DNA from: Aurantimonas coralicida_A
Lineage (GTDB): Bacteria; Pseudomonadota; Alphaproteobacteria; Rhizobiales; Rhizobiaceae
Assembly (NCBI RefSeq): GCF_036016755.1
Contig: NZ_JAYXIH010000005.1
Span: 100,288 to 164,287, forward strand
Length of the DNA stretch: 64,000 bases
Direction of reading: 5' to 3'
The translations under genes were made by a program, and so were the position numbers. Shown here piece by piece: positions 33,285-43,878 of this stretch. Each line of letters starts with the position of its first letter. Positions within the stretch are counted from its first letter, which is position 1. Under the pieces are notes generated by a model. The model was not told the origin of the DNA. It saw nothing but the letters and a program-made list of their open reading frames with translations, and did not search any database.

Positions 33285-35546
33285 ATGCGCGATTCGGTTC
33301 CGCTCCTCGCAAGCGGCCAAATCCGGTCCCTGCCCTCCCCCGGAGCCCCCCTTTTGTCCCAGACCGGCCAGCTCTTTGAAACGCGCGTCGTGCCGGTCCT
33401 CGTCCCGCTACCGGCCGAGCGGCCCTATTCCTATGCCGTGCCGGACGGGATGGAGGTCGCGCCGGGGTCGATCGTGCAGGTGCCGCTCGGCCCCCGGCAG
33501 GTCGCGGGCGTCGTCTGGGACGGCGCGACCGACCGGGTTGACGCCAAGAAGCTCCGGCCGATCACCCGCGTTTTCGATTGCCCGCCGCTCGACGCCACGA
33601 TGCGTCGCTTCGTCGACTGGGTCGCCGACTACACGCTGTCGCCGCCGGGGCTGGTGGTGCGCATGGCGCTCAGGGCACCGGCGGCGTTCGACCCGGAAGC
33701 CTGGATTGAGGGGATCGAAGCGACCGGCGCTTCTCCGGACCGTATGACCGGGGCGCGCGAGCGGGTGCTTGCGGCCGCGCAGGAGGCGCCGGCCTGGTCG
33801 CGCTCGGGGCTCGCCCACGCGGCGGGGGTGACGCCGTCGGTGGTCGACGGGCTGATCAAACAGGGCAGTTTTCGCGGCGTCCGCCTGCCGCCGCCGCCGG
33901 CGGTGGCGGCGCCCGATACGGGCTACGGCCGGGCCGAACTCAACGCCGACCAGCGCGCGGGGGCGGACAGTCTCGCCGCGAGCGTGGCAAAGGGCGGCTT
34001 TTCCACGACGCTGCTCGAAGGCGTCACCGGCTCGGGCAAGACCGAGGTCTATTTCGAGGCGGTCGCGCGCGCCCTCGACGAGGGCCGGCAGGTGCTGATC
34101 CTGTTGCCCGAAATCGCGCTGACCCAGAGCTTCATCGACCGGTTCCACGCGCGCTTCGGCGCGCCGCCGGCCGAATGGCACTCGGACGTCGCCCCGCGCC
34201 AGCGCGAGAAGATCTGGCGACAGGTCGTGGAAGGACGGGTGAAGGTCGTGGCCGGAGCGCGTTCGGCGTTGTTCCTGCCGTTCCAGAACCTCGGGCTGAT
34301 CGTCGTCGATGAGGAGCATGATCCGGCCTACAAGCAGGAGGAGCGCACCTTCTACCACGCGCGCGACATGGCGGTGGTGCGCGGCTCGCTCGGCGGATTT
34401 CCGGTGATCCTCGCATCGGCGACCCCGTCGGTGGAGACGCGGGTCAACGCCGCGTCCGGGCGCTATGGCCATGTGCGGCTCGCCGGCCGCTTCGCCGAAG
34501 CGGCGATGCCGGATCTGTCGCTGATCGACATGCGCGCCGCGCCGCCGCCGCGCGGGCGCTTCGTCTCGCCGGTGCTCGGACGGGCGATCGCCGACACGAT
34601 CGCGCGCGGTGAACAGGCGCTCTTGTTTCTCAACCGGCGAGGCTACGCGCCGCTGACGCTCTGCCGGGTCTGCGGCTACCGCTTCCAGTGCCCCGACTGT
34701 TCGACCTGGCTGGTCGACCACCGGCTGCGCGGCCAGTTGCAGTGCCATCATTGCGGCTTCGCTGTGCCCCGGCCCGAGGCTTGCCCGGAATGCGGCACGC
34801 TCGATCACCTCGTCGCCTGTGGCCCCGGCGTGGAACGAATCGCCGAGGAGATGCTGACGGATTTTCCCGAGGCGCGGACGATTCTGCTCTCCTCCGACCT
34901 TCCCGGCGGCGCGAGGCGGCTCAGGCGCGAACTCGACGCCATCGCCGACGGCGAGGCCGATATCGTCATCGGCACGCAGTTGGTCGCCAAGGGGCATCAT
35001 TTTCCGATGATGACCCTGGTCGGCGCGATCGACGCCGATCTCGGCCTCGCCAATGGCGACCCGCGCGCCGCCGAACGGACCTTCCAGCTCTTGCACCAGG
35101 TAACCGGCCGTGCGGGCCGCAGCGGCGGCCGGGCCAGCCGCGGGCTGATCCAGACATTCCAGCCGGAGCACCCGGTGATGCAGGCGATCGCGTCCGGCGA
35201 CGCCAGCCGCTTCTACGAGCGCGAGATCGCCGAACGCGAACGCACGAGTCTGCCGCCTTTCGGGCGACTTGCCAGCGTCATCGTCTCGGCGAATAGCCGC
35301 AAGGAGGCAGAGGAGCATGCCCGCTCGCTCAGACGGGCGGCGGCCGAGGACGGCGACATCGAAGTTCTCGGCCCGGCCGAGGCGCCGCTGGCGGTGCTGC
35401 GGGGCCGGCATCGGTTCCGGCTGCTCGTTCACGGGACACGCCGCTCGCCGATCCAGGTGTTCCTGCGCGCCATGGTCGCTGCTGCGCCCCGCCCGCGTGG
35501 CTCAGTTCAGGTGCAGATCGACGTGGACCCGCAGAGCTTTCTGTGA
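33285..35546 (+). CDS. priA: Primosomal protein N' (replication restart helicase)
   Basis: PriA reloads the replisome at stalled forks. The 753-residue protein starts with the 3'-DNA-binding domain (VPVLVPLPAERPYSYAVPDG), then has the helicase core: Walker A LEGVTGSGKTEVYFEA, the DEEH box IVVDEEHDPAYKQEE, and ILASATPSVETR. Paired zinc-binding cysteines follow (LCRVCGYRFQCPDCSTW, CHHCG, CPECG), then GTQLVAKGHHFPMMTL and QVTGRAGRSGG. The exact start is uncertain: the first 30 residues are not conserved and a later start is possible. Normally next to fsa; here an island separates them. Confidence 0.95.
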   Translation: MRDSVPLLASGQIRSLPSPGAPLLSQTGQLFETRVVPVLVPLPAERPYSYAVPDGMEVAPGSIVQVPLGPRQVAGVVWDGATDRVDAKKLRPITRVFDCPPLDATMRRFVDWVADYTLSPPGLVVRMALRAPAAFDPEAWIEGIEATGASPDRMTGARERVLAAAQEAPAWSRSGLAHAAGVTPSVVDGLIKQGSFRGVRLPPPPAVAAPDTGYGRAELNADQRAGADSLAASVAKGGFSTTLLEGVTGSGKTEVYFEAVARALDEGRQVLILLPEIALTQSFIDRFHARFGAPPAEWHSDVAPRQREKIWRQVVEGRVKVVAGARSALFLPFQNLGLIVVDEEHDPAYKQEERTFYHARDMAVVRGSLGGFPVILASATPSVETRVNAASGRYGHVRLAGRFAEAAMPDLSLIDMRAAPPPRGRFVSPVLGRAIADTIARGEQALLFLNRRGYAPLTLCRVCGYRFQCPDCSTWLVDHRLRGQLQCHHCGFAVPRPEACPECGTLDHLVACGPGVERIAEEMLTDFPEARTILLSSDLPGGARRLRRELDAIADGEADIVIGTQLVAKGHHFPMMTLVGAIDADLGLANGDPRAAERTFQLLHQVTGRAGRSGGRASRGLIQTFQPEHPVMQAIASGDASRFYEREIAERERTSLPPFGRLASVIVSANSRKEAEEHARSLRRAAAEDGDIEVLGPAEAPLAVLRGRHRFRLLVHGTRRSPIQVFLRAMVAAAPRPRGSVQVQIDVDPQSFL

Positions 35547-35589
35547 GAAAGCCTCTGGCAAAGGGGTATGATGGACGGGGAGACGACGG

Positions 35590-36159
35590 ATGCAGGCGCT
35601 GTTGAAATATCTCGTGGCCGGGGCGGCCATGAGCGTGCTCGCGAGTTATTCGGCCATGGCTCAGGACAAAGCGGGCGGAACCTCGCTCCCGACTTCCCCC
35701 TTCGCATCGACGACGCCGGGTCAGGCACCGACTGCGAACGCCTCCCCCGACACGCCCACAGGCCTCGAACTGGGTCTCCTCGACTGGTCCCCCATCCCGA
35801 CGCGCTGTGCCTTCGTCGATCCCGACAAGTCCGTCAAGCCGAGCACGGAGACCACGTTCGAGCCGTTCGTTTTCCTGACCATGACCCAAAGCGGCAGCGG
35901 GACAACGGTCGGACCGGAGCGTGGCTACGTCATGGCGAACGGCCTGGTGCGCGAACTCGAAAAGGGCAAGACGGCGCCGAACAAGGACGGCCAGGTGGTC
36001 ACCGTCTGGCGCTCGGCGGGCGAGCCGCGCATCAACGTCAACATCGTCCTGGCGGACGCGCGCCAGGAGAACGGCACGACCCGCTATTCCGGGTCGATGA
36101 CCCTTTTTTGGGGCGACAAGAAAGAATCGGTGGCGATCACCGGCAGCTGCGAGAATTGA
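35590..36159 (+). CDS. Exported protein of unknown function
   Basis: A 189-residue protein. The signal MQALLKYLVAGAAMSVLASY ends after AMA. A Thr/Pro/Ser-rich linker (to about residue 55) is followed by a globular part with IPTRCAFVDPDKSV, INVNIVLADARQENGTTRYS and VAITGSCEN; its two cysteines could form a disulfide. GGGGAG lies seven bases before the ATG. It starts 44 bases after priA in the same direction. No family recognised. Confidence 0.7.
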   Translation: MQALLKYLVAGAAMSVLASYSAMAQDKAGGTSLPTSPFASTTPGQAPTANASPDTPTGLELGLLDWSPIPTRCAFVDPDKSVKPSTETTFEPFVFLTMTQSGSGTTVGPERGYVMANGLVRELEKGKTAPNKDGQVVTVWRSAGEPRINVNIVLADARQENGTTRYSGSMTLFWGDKKESVAITGSCEN

Positions 36160-36293
36160 GCGGCGGCAAGCGCGGCCTGCCGCTTTGCGGCCTGTCTTTC
36201 GCCTCGCCGAACCTCAGCCTATAAGGCGCCCGTCCTGATTCCCGCGCGGCACGCCCTCGACTGCCGCCACCTGCCCTCGCCGATGGAGCTTCG

Positions 36294-36689
36294 ATGGACT
36301 TCGCGCTGCCGCAAACCAACGCCGACATGCTGCCGTTCGCGGCCGCGTGCGTCACCGTCCTGTTCGGCCTCGTCGCCTTGTTCGCACCGCGAATCACGCT
36401 TCGCGCTCTCAGGCTGGAAACCAGCCCGCGCCATCCCGAAGCCCTATCCGAATCGCGGGCGACCATCGCCGGCTTCTGGCTCGGCGTCGGCATCGTCACG
36501 CTGCTCCTCTACAATCAGCCCTTCGTCCAGATGACGCTCGGTGCGGGTTGGCTGTTCACCGGTTTCGGCCGACTGGTCTCGATCCTCTCGGACCGCGGGT
36601 CGACCGCCTATAATTGGCTGATGTTTTTTCTAGCTCTTGCTCTGGCGGCCGCGGCTCTCGCTCCCGTATTCGGCATGGTGGCGAATTAG
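36294..36689 (+). CDS. AGROH133_08824-type membrane protein (phage infection protein family by name)
   Basis: A 131-residue protein with four hydrophobic segments: FAAACVTVLFGLVALFA, GFWLGVGIVTLLLYNQPFVQ, MTLGAGWLFTGFGRLVSIL and WLMFFLALALAAAALAPVFG. The string PEALSESRATIAGFWLGVGI and FGRLVSILSDRGSTAYNW match the pattern I know from a rhizobial family annotated AGROH133_08824 phage infection protein; its real role is not established. GGAG lies nine bases before the ATG. It stands between priA and the ATP synthase operon. Confidence 0.7.
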   Translation: MDFALPQTNADMLPFAAACVTVLFGLVALFAPRITLRALRLETSPRHPEALSESRATIAGFWLGVGIVTLLLYNQPFVQMTLGAGWLFTGFGRLVSILSDRGSTAYNWLMFFLALALAAAALAPVFGMVAN

Positions 36690-36768
36690 CCGCGGGCGAG
36701 CGCTCCGCACCGGCGGCAAATCAGCGCAAATAGGACGATGCTTTGACAAAAGCTGTCGCCAAAGCGTG

Positions 36769-36797
36769 TTGTCGCCGGCAAAACCCTATGCTAGACG
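36769..36797 (+). promoter_or_regulatory. Possible promoter of the atp operon
   Basis: TTGTCG, a 17-base spacer and TAGACG, about 140 bases upstream of atpH. A better -35 (TTGACA at 36743) lacks a good -10 at the right distance. Only weak support. Confidence 0.3.
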
Positions 36798-36937
36798 GAC
36801 CCAGTCTTCGGAAGGGCTTTTGCGGCCCGGTCGCGCGCCTTCCGTCAATCATTTAACGGCTTCAAGGATTTGGGGCGCTCTCGCTTCAGAGGCGCAACGA
36901 ATGCCTTGAACGAAACCCGAAAGAGAAACGGTCGTCC

Positions 36938-37498
36938 GTGGCACAATCATCCTCTCCCGTTTCGGGGGTCGCAGACCGCTACGCCCAATCGCTCTTCGAT
37001 CTCGCCCGCGATGACGGCGCGATCGAGACGGTCGAATCCGAGCTCGTGGCGTTTCAAAAACTGATCGACGACAATGCGGATTTCCGCCGGCTCGTCGAAA
37101 GCCCGGTCTTCTCCTCGGACGACCAGATGAAGGCGATCGACGCCATCGTTGGCGAGGTGAAGCCGAGCGAACTGACCGGCAACTTCCTGCGGGTCGTCGC
37201 GTCGAATCGCCGCCTCTTCGTCCTGCCGGGCATCATCCGCGGCTTTCGCCAGTATGCGGCCGAGCATCGCGGCGAAATCGCGGCGTCGGTGACCAGTGCC
37301 CACAAGCTGTCGGCCGCCCAGCGCAAGGAACTTGCCGAGGCTCTCGGCTCCTACGCCGGCAAGACCGTAACCATGACCGAGAGTGTCGATTCCACGATCC
37401 TCGGCGGGCTGATCGTCAAGATCGGATCGCGCCAGATCGACACCTCGCTTCGTACCAAACTCAATTCGCTTAAGCTTGCACTGAAAGAGGTCGGCTGA
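36938..37498 (+). CDS. atpH: F-type ATP synthase delta subunit
   Basis: An 186-residue OSCP/delta subunit linking F1 to the peripheral stalk. Family blocks: VADRYAQSLFDLARDDGAIE, FRRLVESPVFSSDDQMKAID, and the C-terminal signature STILGGLIVKIGSRQIDTSL followed by RTKLNSLKLALKEVG. It is the first gene of the F1 operon; the F0 genes are elsewhere, as usual in alphaproteobacteria. The stop overlaps the atpA start as TGATG. Confidence 0.97.
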   Translation: MAQSSSPVSGVADRYAQSLFDLARDDGAIETVESELVAFQKLIDDNADFRRLVESPVFSSDDQMKAIDAIVGEVKPSELTGNFLRVVASNRRLFVLPGIIRGFRQYAAEHRGEIAASVTSAHKLSAAQRKELAEALGSYAGKTVTMTESVDSTILGGLIVKIGSRQIDTSLRTKLNSLKLALKEVG

Positions 37499-39027
37499 TG
37501 GACATCCGCGCCGCGGAAATTTCCGCAATCCTCAAGAAGCAGATCAAGAACTTCGGCTCGGAGGCGGAAGTCTCGGAAGTCGGCCAGGTTCTTTCGGTCG
37601 GCGACGGCATCGCGCGCGTCTACGGGCTCGACAATTGCCAGGCCGGCGAGATGGTCGAATTCCCCGGCGGAATTCAGGGCATGGCCCTGAATCTGGAAGA
37701 GGACAATGTCGGCGTCGTGATCTTCGGCTCCGACCGGGCGATCAAGGAAGGCGACACCGTCAAGCGCACCGGCAACATCGTCGAGGTGCCGACGGGCAAG
37801 GGCCTTTTGGGACGCGTCGTCGACGGTCTCGGCAATCCGATCGACGGCAAGGGCCCGATCGAGGGTGCCGAGCAGCGCCGCGTCGACGTCAAGGCGCCGG
37901 GCATCATCCCGCGCAAGTCGGTGCATGAGCCGATGTCGACCGGCCTGAAGGCCATCGACGCGCTGATCCCGATCGGTCGCGGCCAGCGCGAGTTGGTCAT
38001 CGGCGACCGCCAGACCGGCAAGACCGCGATCCTGCTCGATACCTTCCTCAACCAGAAGCCGGCGCATGACGAGAACCGCGAGAGCGACAAGCTCTACTGC
38101 ATCTACGTCGCTGTCGGCCAGAAGCGCTCCACCGTCGCACAGTTCGTGCGCACGCTCGAAGAGCGCGGCGCCATGGAGTATTCCATCGTTGTCGCCGCCA
38201 CGGCGTCGGACCCGGCGCCGATGCAGTACATCGCGCCGTTCACCGGCTGCGCCATGGGCGAATATTTCCGCGATAACGGCATGCACGCCGTGATCGCCTA
38301 TGACGATCTGTCCAAGCAGGCCGTCTCCTACCGCCAGATGTCGCTGCTGCTGCGCCGTCCGCCAGGCCGCGAAGCCTATCCGGGCGACGTCTTCTATCTG
38401 CATTCGCGGCTCTTGGAGCGCGCCGCCAAGCTGAGCGAAGCGCACGGCGCCGGCTCGCTCACAGCACTGCCGGTCATCGAGACCCAGGCCGGTGACGTGT
38501 CGGCCTATATCCCGACCAACGTGATCTCGATCACCGACGGCCAGATCTTCCTCGAGACCACCCTGTTTTTCCAGGGTATCCGTCCCGCTGTGAACGTCGG
38601 CCTCTCGGTGAGCCGCGTCGGCTCGGCCGCCCAGATCAAGGCGATGAAACAGGTCGCCGGTTCGATTAAGGGCGAGCTCGCGCAGTACCGCGAAATGGCG
38701 GCTTTCGCGCAGTTCGGCTCCGATCTCGACGCCGCGACCCAGCGCCTGCTCAATCGCGGCGCCCGTCTGACGGAGCTGTTGAAGCAGCCGCAGTTCTCGC
38801 CGCTGAAGACCGAAGAGCAGGTGGCGGTGATCTTTGCCGGCACCCAGGGCTATCTCGACAAGCTTCGGGTCAATCAGGTCAGCGATTTCGAGCAGGGCCT
38901 GCTCAACGCGCTGCGGAGCGATCACAAGGATCTGCTCGACCGGATCGCGCAGGAAAAGGCGCTTTCGGACGAAATTCGCGAGAACTTGAAGTCGGCGATC
39001 GATTCATTCGCCAAGAGCTTCGCCTGA
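37498..39027 (+). CDS. atpA: F-type ATP synthase alpha subunit
   Basis: A 509-residue F1 alpha subunit. P-loop GDRQTGKTA (about residues 169-177), arginine-finger region PAVNVGLSVSRVGSAAQIKA, and the end LKSAIDSFAKSFA are normal. Together with beta it forms the hexameric catalytic head. Translation is coupled to atpH by a one-base overlap. Confidence 0.99.
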   Translation: MDIRAAEISAILKKQIKNFGSEAEVSEVGQVLSVGDGIARVYGLDNCQAGEMVEFPGGIQGMALNLEEDNVGVVIFGSDRAIKEGDTVKRTGNIVEVPTGKGLLGRVVDGLGNPIDGKGPIEGAEQRRVDVKAPGIIPRKSVHEPMSTGLKAIDALIPIGRGQRELVIGDRQTGKTAILLDTFLNQKPAHDENRESDKLYCIYVAVGQKRSTVAQFVRTLEERGAMEYSIVVAATASDPAPMQYIAPFTGCAMGEYFRDNGMHAVIAYDDLSKQAVSYRQMSLLLRRPPGREAYPGDVFYLHSRLLERAAKLSEAHGAGSLTALPVIETQAGDVSAYIPTNVISITDGQIFLETTLFFQGIRPAVNVGLSVSRVGSAAQIKAMKQVAGSIKGELAQYREMAAFAQFGSDLDAATQRLLNRGARLTELLKQPQFSPLKTEEQVAVIFAGTQGYLDKLRVNQVSDFEQGLLNALRSDHKDLLDRIAQEKALSDEIRENLKSAIDSFAKSFA

Positions 39028-39097
39028 GTCACGAAAACGCGCATAAGCCGCGCCCCTCAGCGGGCGTGGCCGAGCTAGCGGGAGACAGCGCCAAGCC

Positions 39098-39973
39098 ATG
39101 GCATCTCTGAAGGATCTGCGAAACCGCATTGCGTCGGTCAAATCTACGCAGAAAATCACCAAGGCCATGCAGATGGTCGCGGCGGCGAAGCTGCGCCGTG
39201 CCGAGGAGGCCGCGCAAGCCGCGCGCCCCTATGCCGACCGTATGGCCGCGGTGCTCGCCAACATTTCCGGCGCCATGGAGGGCGACGGCCTGCCGCTGAT
39301 GGTCGGGACCGGCAAGGACGACGTCCATCTTCTGGTCGTCTTCACAGCCGATCGCGGCCTTTGCGGTGGCTTCAACGCGTCGATCGTCAAGCTTGCCCGG
39401 ATCCACCAGCGCAAGCTGGAAGGCCAGGGCAAGACGGTGAAGTTCGTGGTCGTCGGCAAGAAGGGCTGGGACCTGATGCGCCGCGACCTGTCGTCGAAGG
39501 TCGTCGAGCGCACCGATCTGCGTGAGGCCAAACAGGTCGGTTTCGAACATGCCGAGGCGATCGGACAGACGATCATCGACCTGTTCGAGAAGGGCGAGTT
39601 CGACGTTTGCTCGATTTTCTTTTCCGAGTTCGAGAACGTCATGACCCAGACGCCGACCAGGCAGCAGGTGATCCCGGCCGCGCTCGCCGAGGACGACGCC
39701 AATCTGGCCGGCGAAGCGACCGTCTACGAGTACGAGCCGGAGCCCGGCGCGATTCTCGAGGATCTGATCCCACGCAGCATCAAGGTTCAGGTGTTGCATG
39801 CGCTGCTGGAAAATGCCGCCTCCGAACAAGGCGCGCGCATGTCGGCGATGGACAACGCGACCCGCAATGCCGGCGACATGATCGACCGCCTGTCGATTTC
39901 CTACAACCGGCAGCGGCAAGCGCAGATCACGACGGAACTGGTCGAAATCATTTCGGGCGCCGAGGCGCTCTAA
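39098..39973 (+). CDS. atpG: F-type ATP synthase gamma subunit
   Basis: A 291-residue central-stalk subunit. The N-terminal coiled-coil helix MASLKDLRNRIASVKSTQKI, then TKAMQMVAAAKLRRAEE, the loop TADRGLCGGFNASIVK, and the C-terminal helix NRQRQAQITTELVEIISGAE are diagnostic. GGGAG lies 12 bases before the ATG, rather distant. Between atpA and atpD as expected. Confidence 0.98.
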   Translation: MASLKDLRNRIASVKSTQKITKAMQMVAAAKLRRAEEAAQAARPYADRMAAVLANISGAMEGDGLPLMVGTGKDDVHLLVVFTADRGLCGGFNASIVKLARIHQRKLEGQGKTVKFVVVGKKGWDLMRRDLSSKVVERTDLREAKQVGFEHAEAIGQTIIDLFEKGEFDVCSIFFSEFENVMTQTPTRQQVIPAALAEDDANLAGEATVYEYEPEPGAILEDLIPRSIKVQVLHALLENAASEQGARMSAMDNATRNAGDMIDRLSISYNRQRQAQITTELVEIISGAEAL

Positions 39974-39995
39974 AGTATCTAAGAGGAGGCCTCCG

Positions 39996-41450
<1,455 letters not shown>

Positions 41451-41453
41451 CCG

Positions 41454-41840
41454 TTGTTTACTCGATCACCAGGGCCCCTCGTCGGAGCGGTTGTTGCTCT
41501 TCTCTTGATTTCCGACTGGGTTCTGCCGGCGACCACACGAGCTGACACCACGCAGGATCTGGCTCGGGAGGCCGGATTGACGAAGATGCAGATGGACGCG
41601 ATCTTTGATCAGGGAGTGGTCAGCGGAACCGCCAACGCCTGCGGTCTTGATTGGACTCGTTTGAGTTTCAGCCCGTTGATGGCCTACTGGCGGGACAAAG
41701 GGAAAACCGAGCAGCAGATGGCTGTGATCGCCGCGTGGCATGGTGCTGGCCAAGGGGTGGCTGAGTCCAAGTTCAAGGAACAACCTTGTACCGAGAGGGC
41801 GCGCCGTGAGATCAAAGCACGCCTTCCATTCCGACCTTAA
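41454..41840 (+). CDS. Exported protein inserted between atpD and atpC
   Basis: A 128-residue ORF that occupies the usual atpD-atpC junction. It starts at TTG, three bases after the atpD stop and without a visible ribosome binding site, so it would depend on coupling. A signal-like start (LVGAVVALLLISDWVLPATT) ends near TRAD; the mature part has DLAREAGLTKMQMDAIFDQG, two cysteines (ANACGLDW and EQPCTER) and FSPLMAYWRDKGKTEQQMAV. The protein-like composition and its fit between stop and atpC Shine-Dalgarno argue that it is real. Base composition is AT-richer than the atp genes. No family recognised. Confidence 0.6.
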   Translation: MFTRSPGPLVGAVVALLLISDWVLPATTRADTTQDLAREAGLTKMQMDAIFDQGVVSGTANACGLDWTRLSFSPLMAYWRDKGKTEQQMAVIAAWHGAGQGVAESKFKEQPCTERARREIKARLPFRP

Positions 41841-41849
41841 AGGGGCACC

Positions 41850-42254
41850 ATGTCCGATAGTTTTCAGTTCGAACTCGTCTCTCCCGAGCGCCTGCTGCTG
41901 TCTGAAGCGGTGACGGCCGTCAACGTGCCCGGCACCGAAGGCTATTTCACCGTCATGGCCAAGCACGCGCCACTGATGACGACGCTGAAGCCCGGCGTCG
42001 TGGTGGCGACGCTGGAAGGTGGCTCCGAGCAGAAAATCTTCGTGCTCGGTGGCTTCGCCGACGTCAACCAGAACAGCTTCACGCTGCTGGCCGAGCGCGC
42101 CACCCGTGTCGAGGATCTCGACGCGGCCGAGCTCGACCAGCAGATCAAGAACGCCGAGGAAGACGTCGCCGACGCCAAGACGCCCGAGGCCAAGGCGAAG
42201 GCCGAGCATGCCCTCGACCAGCTCCGCGAAGCGCGGGTCGCCGTCGGATTCTGA
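41850..42254 (+). CDS. atpC: F-type ATP synthase epsilon subunit
   Basis: A 134-residue epsilon subunit. The N-terminal beta barrel SFQFELVSPERLLLSEAVTA with VNVPGTEGYFTVMAKHAPLM and the C-terminal helical part (AELDQQIKNAEEDVADAKTP) are both complete, so inhibition of the rotor by the C-terminal helices is possible. AAAGGGG precedes the ATG. A terminator follows 27 bases downstream. Confidence 0.97.
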   Translation: MSDSFQFELVSPERLLLSEAVTAVNVPGTEGYFTVMAKHAPLMTTLKPGVVVATLEGGSEQKIFVLGGFADVNQNSFTLLAERATRVEDLDAAELDQQIKNAEEDVADAKTPEAKAKAEHALDQLREARVAVGF

Positions 42255-42281
42255 TATCCCTATTTCTGTTCGATACAATGG

Positions 42282-42305
42282 GGCCGGCGCGATGCCGGCC
42301 TTTTC
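42282..42305 (+). terminator. Terminator of the atp operon
   Basis: GGCCGGC pairs with GCCGGCC over five bases and runs into TTTTC. It is 27 bases past the atpC stop. Confidence 0.88.
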
Positions 42306-42407
42306 GTTTCAGTGACCATGCGACATTTCCCACGCGGCCAGCGCCCCATCGGCAGCTCCGCGTGAAATCCCGCTTCAATTCGACCGAACGCAGGCTGTCA
42401 GGATATC

Positions 42408-42673
42408 ATACCAACCTGCGGTGATAGGGACCTACTGGATGGCGCTGAACGGGCTTGTCCGGCCAGGAGCGACGCGCAGTTCGATGCGGCGCATCGGGCA
42501 AGCGGTGCGACGCCGTCCGGCGAGCCCGTCCAGCCCACCGCAGGCGGGGCGCTCGCTGCGCCTGGCTTCGTCACGGGCCTCACTCGATGCGCCGCATCGC
42601 GCGTCGTCCCGCTCCTCGCCATGCATCGGCGATCGTCCCCGTCGAATGGGCTCCTATTACCGCAGGTTGGTAT
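42408..42673. repeat. 266-bp foldback (MITE-like) element
   Basis: The ends form an inverted repeat: 42408-42439 begins ATACCAACCTGCGGTGATAG and pairs with the reverse complement of 42642-42673 at 26 of 32 positions, the outer 21 with one mismatch. The interior is also self-complementary in large part, for example GATGCGGCGCATCG near 42483 against GATGCGCCGCATCG near 42587. No protein is encoded. This is the form of a non-autonomous foldback transposon or a RIME-like intergenic mosaic repeat. The right end touches the lysE stop codon. I see no second copy in the window and no clear target duplication. Confidence 0.7.
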
Positions 42674-43317
42674 CAGGCCCGCGATAGGAGAAGCCGGACG
42701 CCGGCAATGCCGAAGAAGAGCGCAAGCGCGCCCTCGACCCAACGCCGGGCCTTCTCATAGGCCCGGAGCATGGGGCCGGTCGAAAAGACCAAGGCATAGC
42801 CGCAGAACACCAGAACGCCGAGAACCGCGCACCCTCCAATGATCGCCAACAGCATATAGGAAGGGGCGCCAGGCTGAAGGCCAAGCGACATAATCGCAAT
42901 CCATGCCAAAATGGCTTTTGGATTGCCGGCATGCAGGAGGATGCCGCGGCGATACAACGCACGAAATTTTAGCCGCGAGCTATCCGGAATGGCAAGAGTT
43001 GCCGGACGCGAACTGAGGGCAGAATTGGCGGCCTTCCAGGCGAGATAAAGGAGATAAAGTCCACCCGCGATCTTGATGGCAAACAGTGCATTGGCATAGG
43101 TCGAGAGAACGGCGGAGAGGCCTGTCACTGCAAGAAGCGCCCAGAACATTGAGCCGGTAACGACGCCCAGTGCCAGCACGATAGCGGACATGCGTCCTCG
43201 CTCCATTGCAACGCCCATGATCGCCATATTGCTCGGGCCGGGGCTGGCGGTCGCGATCAAGTAGGTCGCATAAACGAGGAACAGTTGATCTACATGCTCG
43301 CTGCTCATCGTCACCAT
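42673..43317 (-). CDS. LysE/RhtB-family amino acid exporter
   Basis: A 214-residue translocator with about six membrane segments. The conserved start LFLVYATYLIATASPGPSNM carries the Pro-Gly-Pro motif, followed by GRMSAIVLALGVVTGSMFWA; the middle has RRGILLHAGNPKAILAW and the end is IAGVRLLLSRA. Relatives export homoserine lactones, threonine or leucine. GGAG lies eight bases before the ATG. The TGA stop lies at the edge of the foldback element. With the VOC gene it separates atpC from rppH, normally near neighbours. Confidence 0.9.
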   Translation of the reverse strand: MVTMSSEHVDQLFLVYATYLIATASPGPSNMAIMGVAMERGRMSAIVLALGVVTGSMFWALLAVTGLSAVLSTYANALFAIKIAGGLYLLYLAWKAANSALSSRPATLAIPDSSRLKFRALYRRGILLHAGNPKAILAWIAIMSLGLQPGAPSYMLLAIIGGCAVLGVLVFCGYALVFSTGPMLRAYEKARRWVEGALALFFGIAGVRLLLSRA

Positions 43318-43343
43318 CCCCGTTGCTCCGCGATCGCCGTTTC

Positions 43344-43751
43344 CTACTGCGTGATCAGATCACCACGGTAGACAATATGGACTTTGTTTCCGTCGAGATC
43401 GCGCAGATAGGCACCAAAATAGCCGTCGCCGTAGTGAGGCCGTGGGCCCGGCGCTCCTTCATTCTTGCCTCCCACGGCCAACCCGGCTGCATGGGCGTCT
43501 GAGACCGCCTCTTCCGAAGGGGCCAGAAAGGCGACCATGCTGCCGTTTCCGGGCGTTGCCGACCCGCCGTCGAAGGGCACGTAAGCATAAAAGCGCGGCA
43601 GTGCATTGTCCCGGCAGACCCAGCACAAGGACGGCGGGCCACCGTCCGCAAGGACTGCCCGTTGCCGGAGTCCAAGGGGCTGGAGTACCGCATCGTAAAA
43701 ACGAGATGCGAACTGAAGATCACTCACACCGACGGTAACGTGGCTGAACAT
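43344..43751 (-). CDS. VOC-family (glyoxalase-like) protein
   Basis: A 135-residue vicinal-oxygen-chelate fold. MFSHVTVGVSDLQFASRFYD opens the first beta-alpha-beta unit with a possible metal-binding His4; the second has YYGDGYFGAYLRDLDGNKVH-like GDGYFGAYLRDLDGNKVHIV. Members include glyoxalases, dioxygenases and fosfomycin-resistance proteins; the substrate is unknown. It lies 26 bases upstream of lysE on the same strand and may be co-transcribed. Confidence 0.88.
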   Translation of the reverse strand: MFSHVTVGVSDLQFASRFYDAVLQPLGLRQRAVLADGGPPSLCWVCRDNALPRFYAYVPFDGGSATPGNGSMVAFLAPSEEAVSDAHAAGLAVGGKNEGAPGPRPHYGDGYFGAYLRDLDGNKVHIVYRGDLITQ

Positions 43752-43878
43752 GACGTCCCTTTTCTGACACTGCGGCGCTGCCGGTCACACACATCATCGT
43801 AGCCCGCAAAGCCGCGATTCAATATAAAACGCCCAACTCATGCACTGAGGATGCCGACGAGTTTCATGTCGCTCGTAC

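Noticed and set aside
42398..42742. ORFs inside the foldback element
   Set aside because: Their sequences come from inverted-repeat DNA and encode nothing recognisable.
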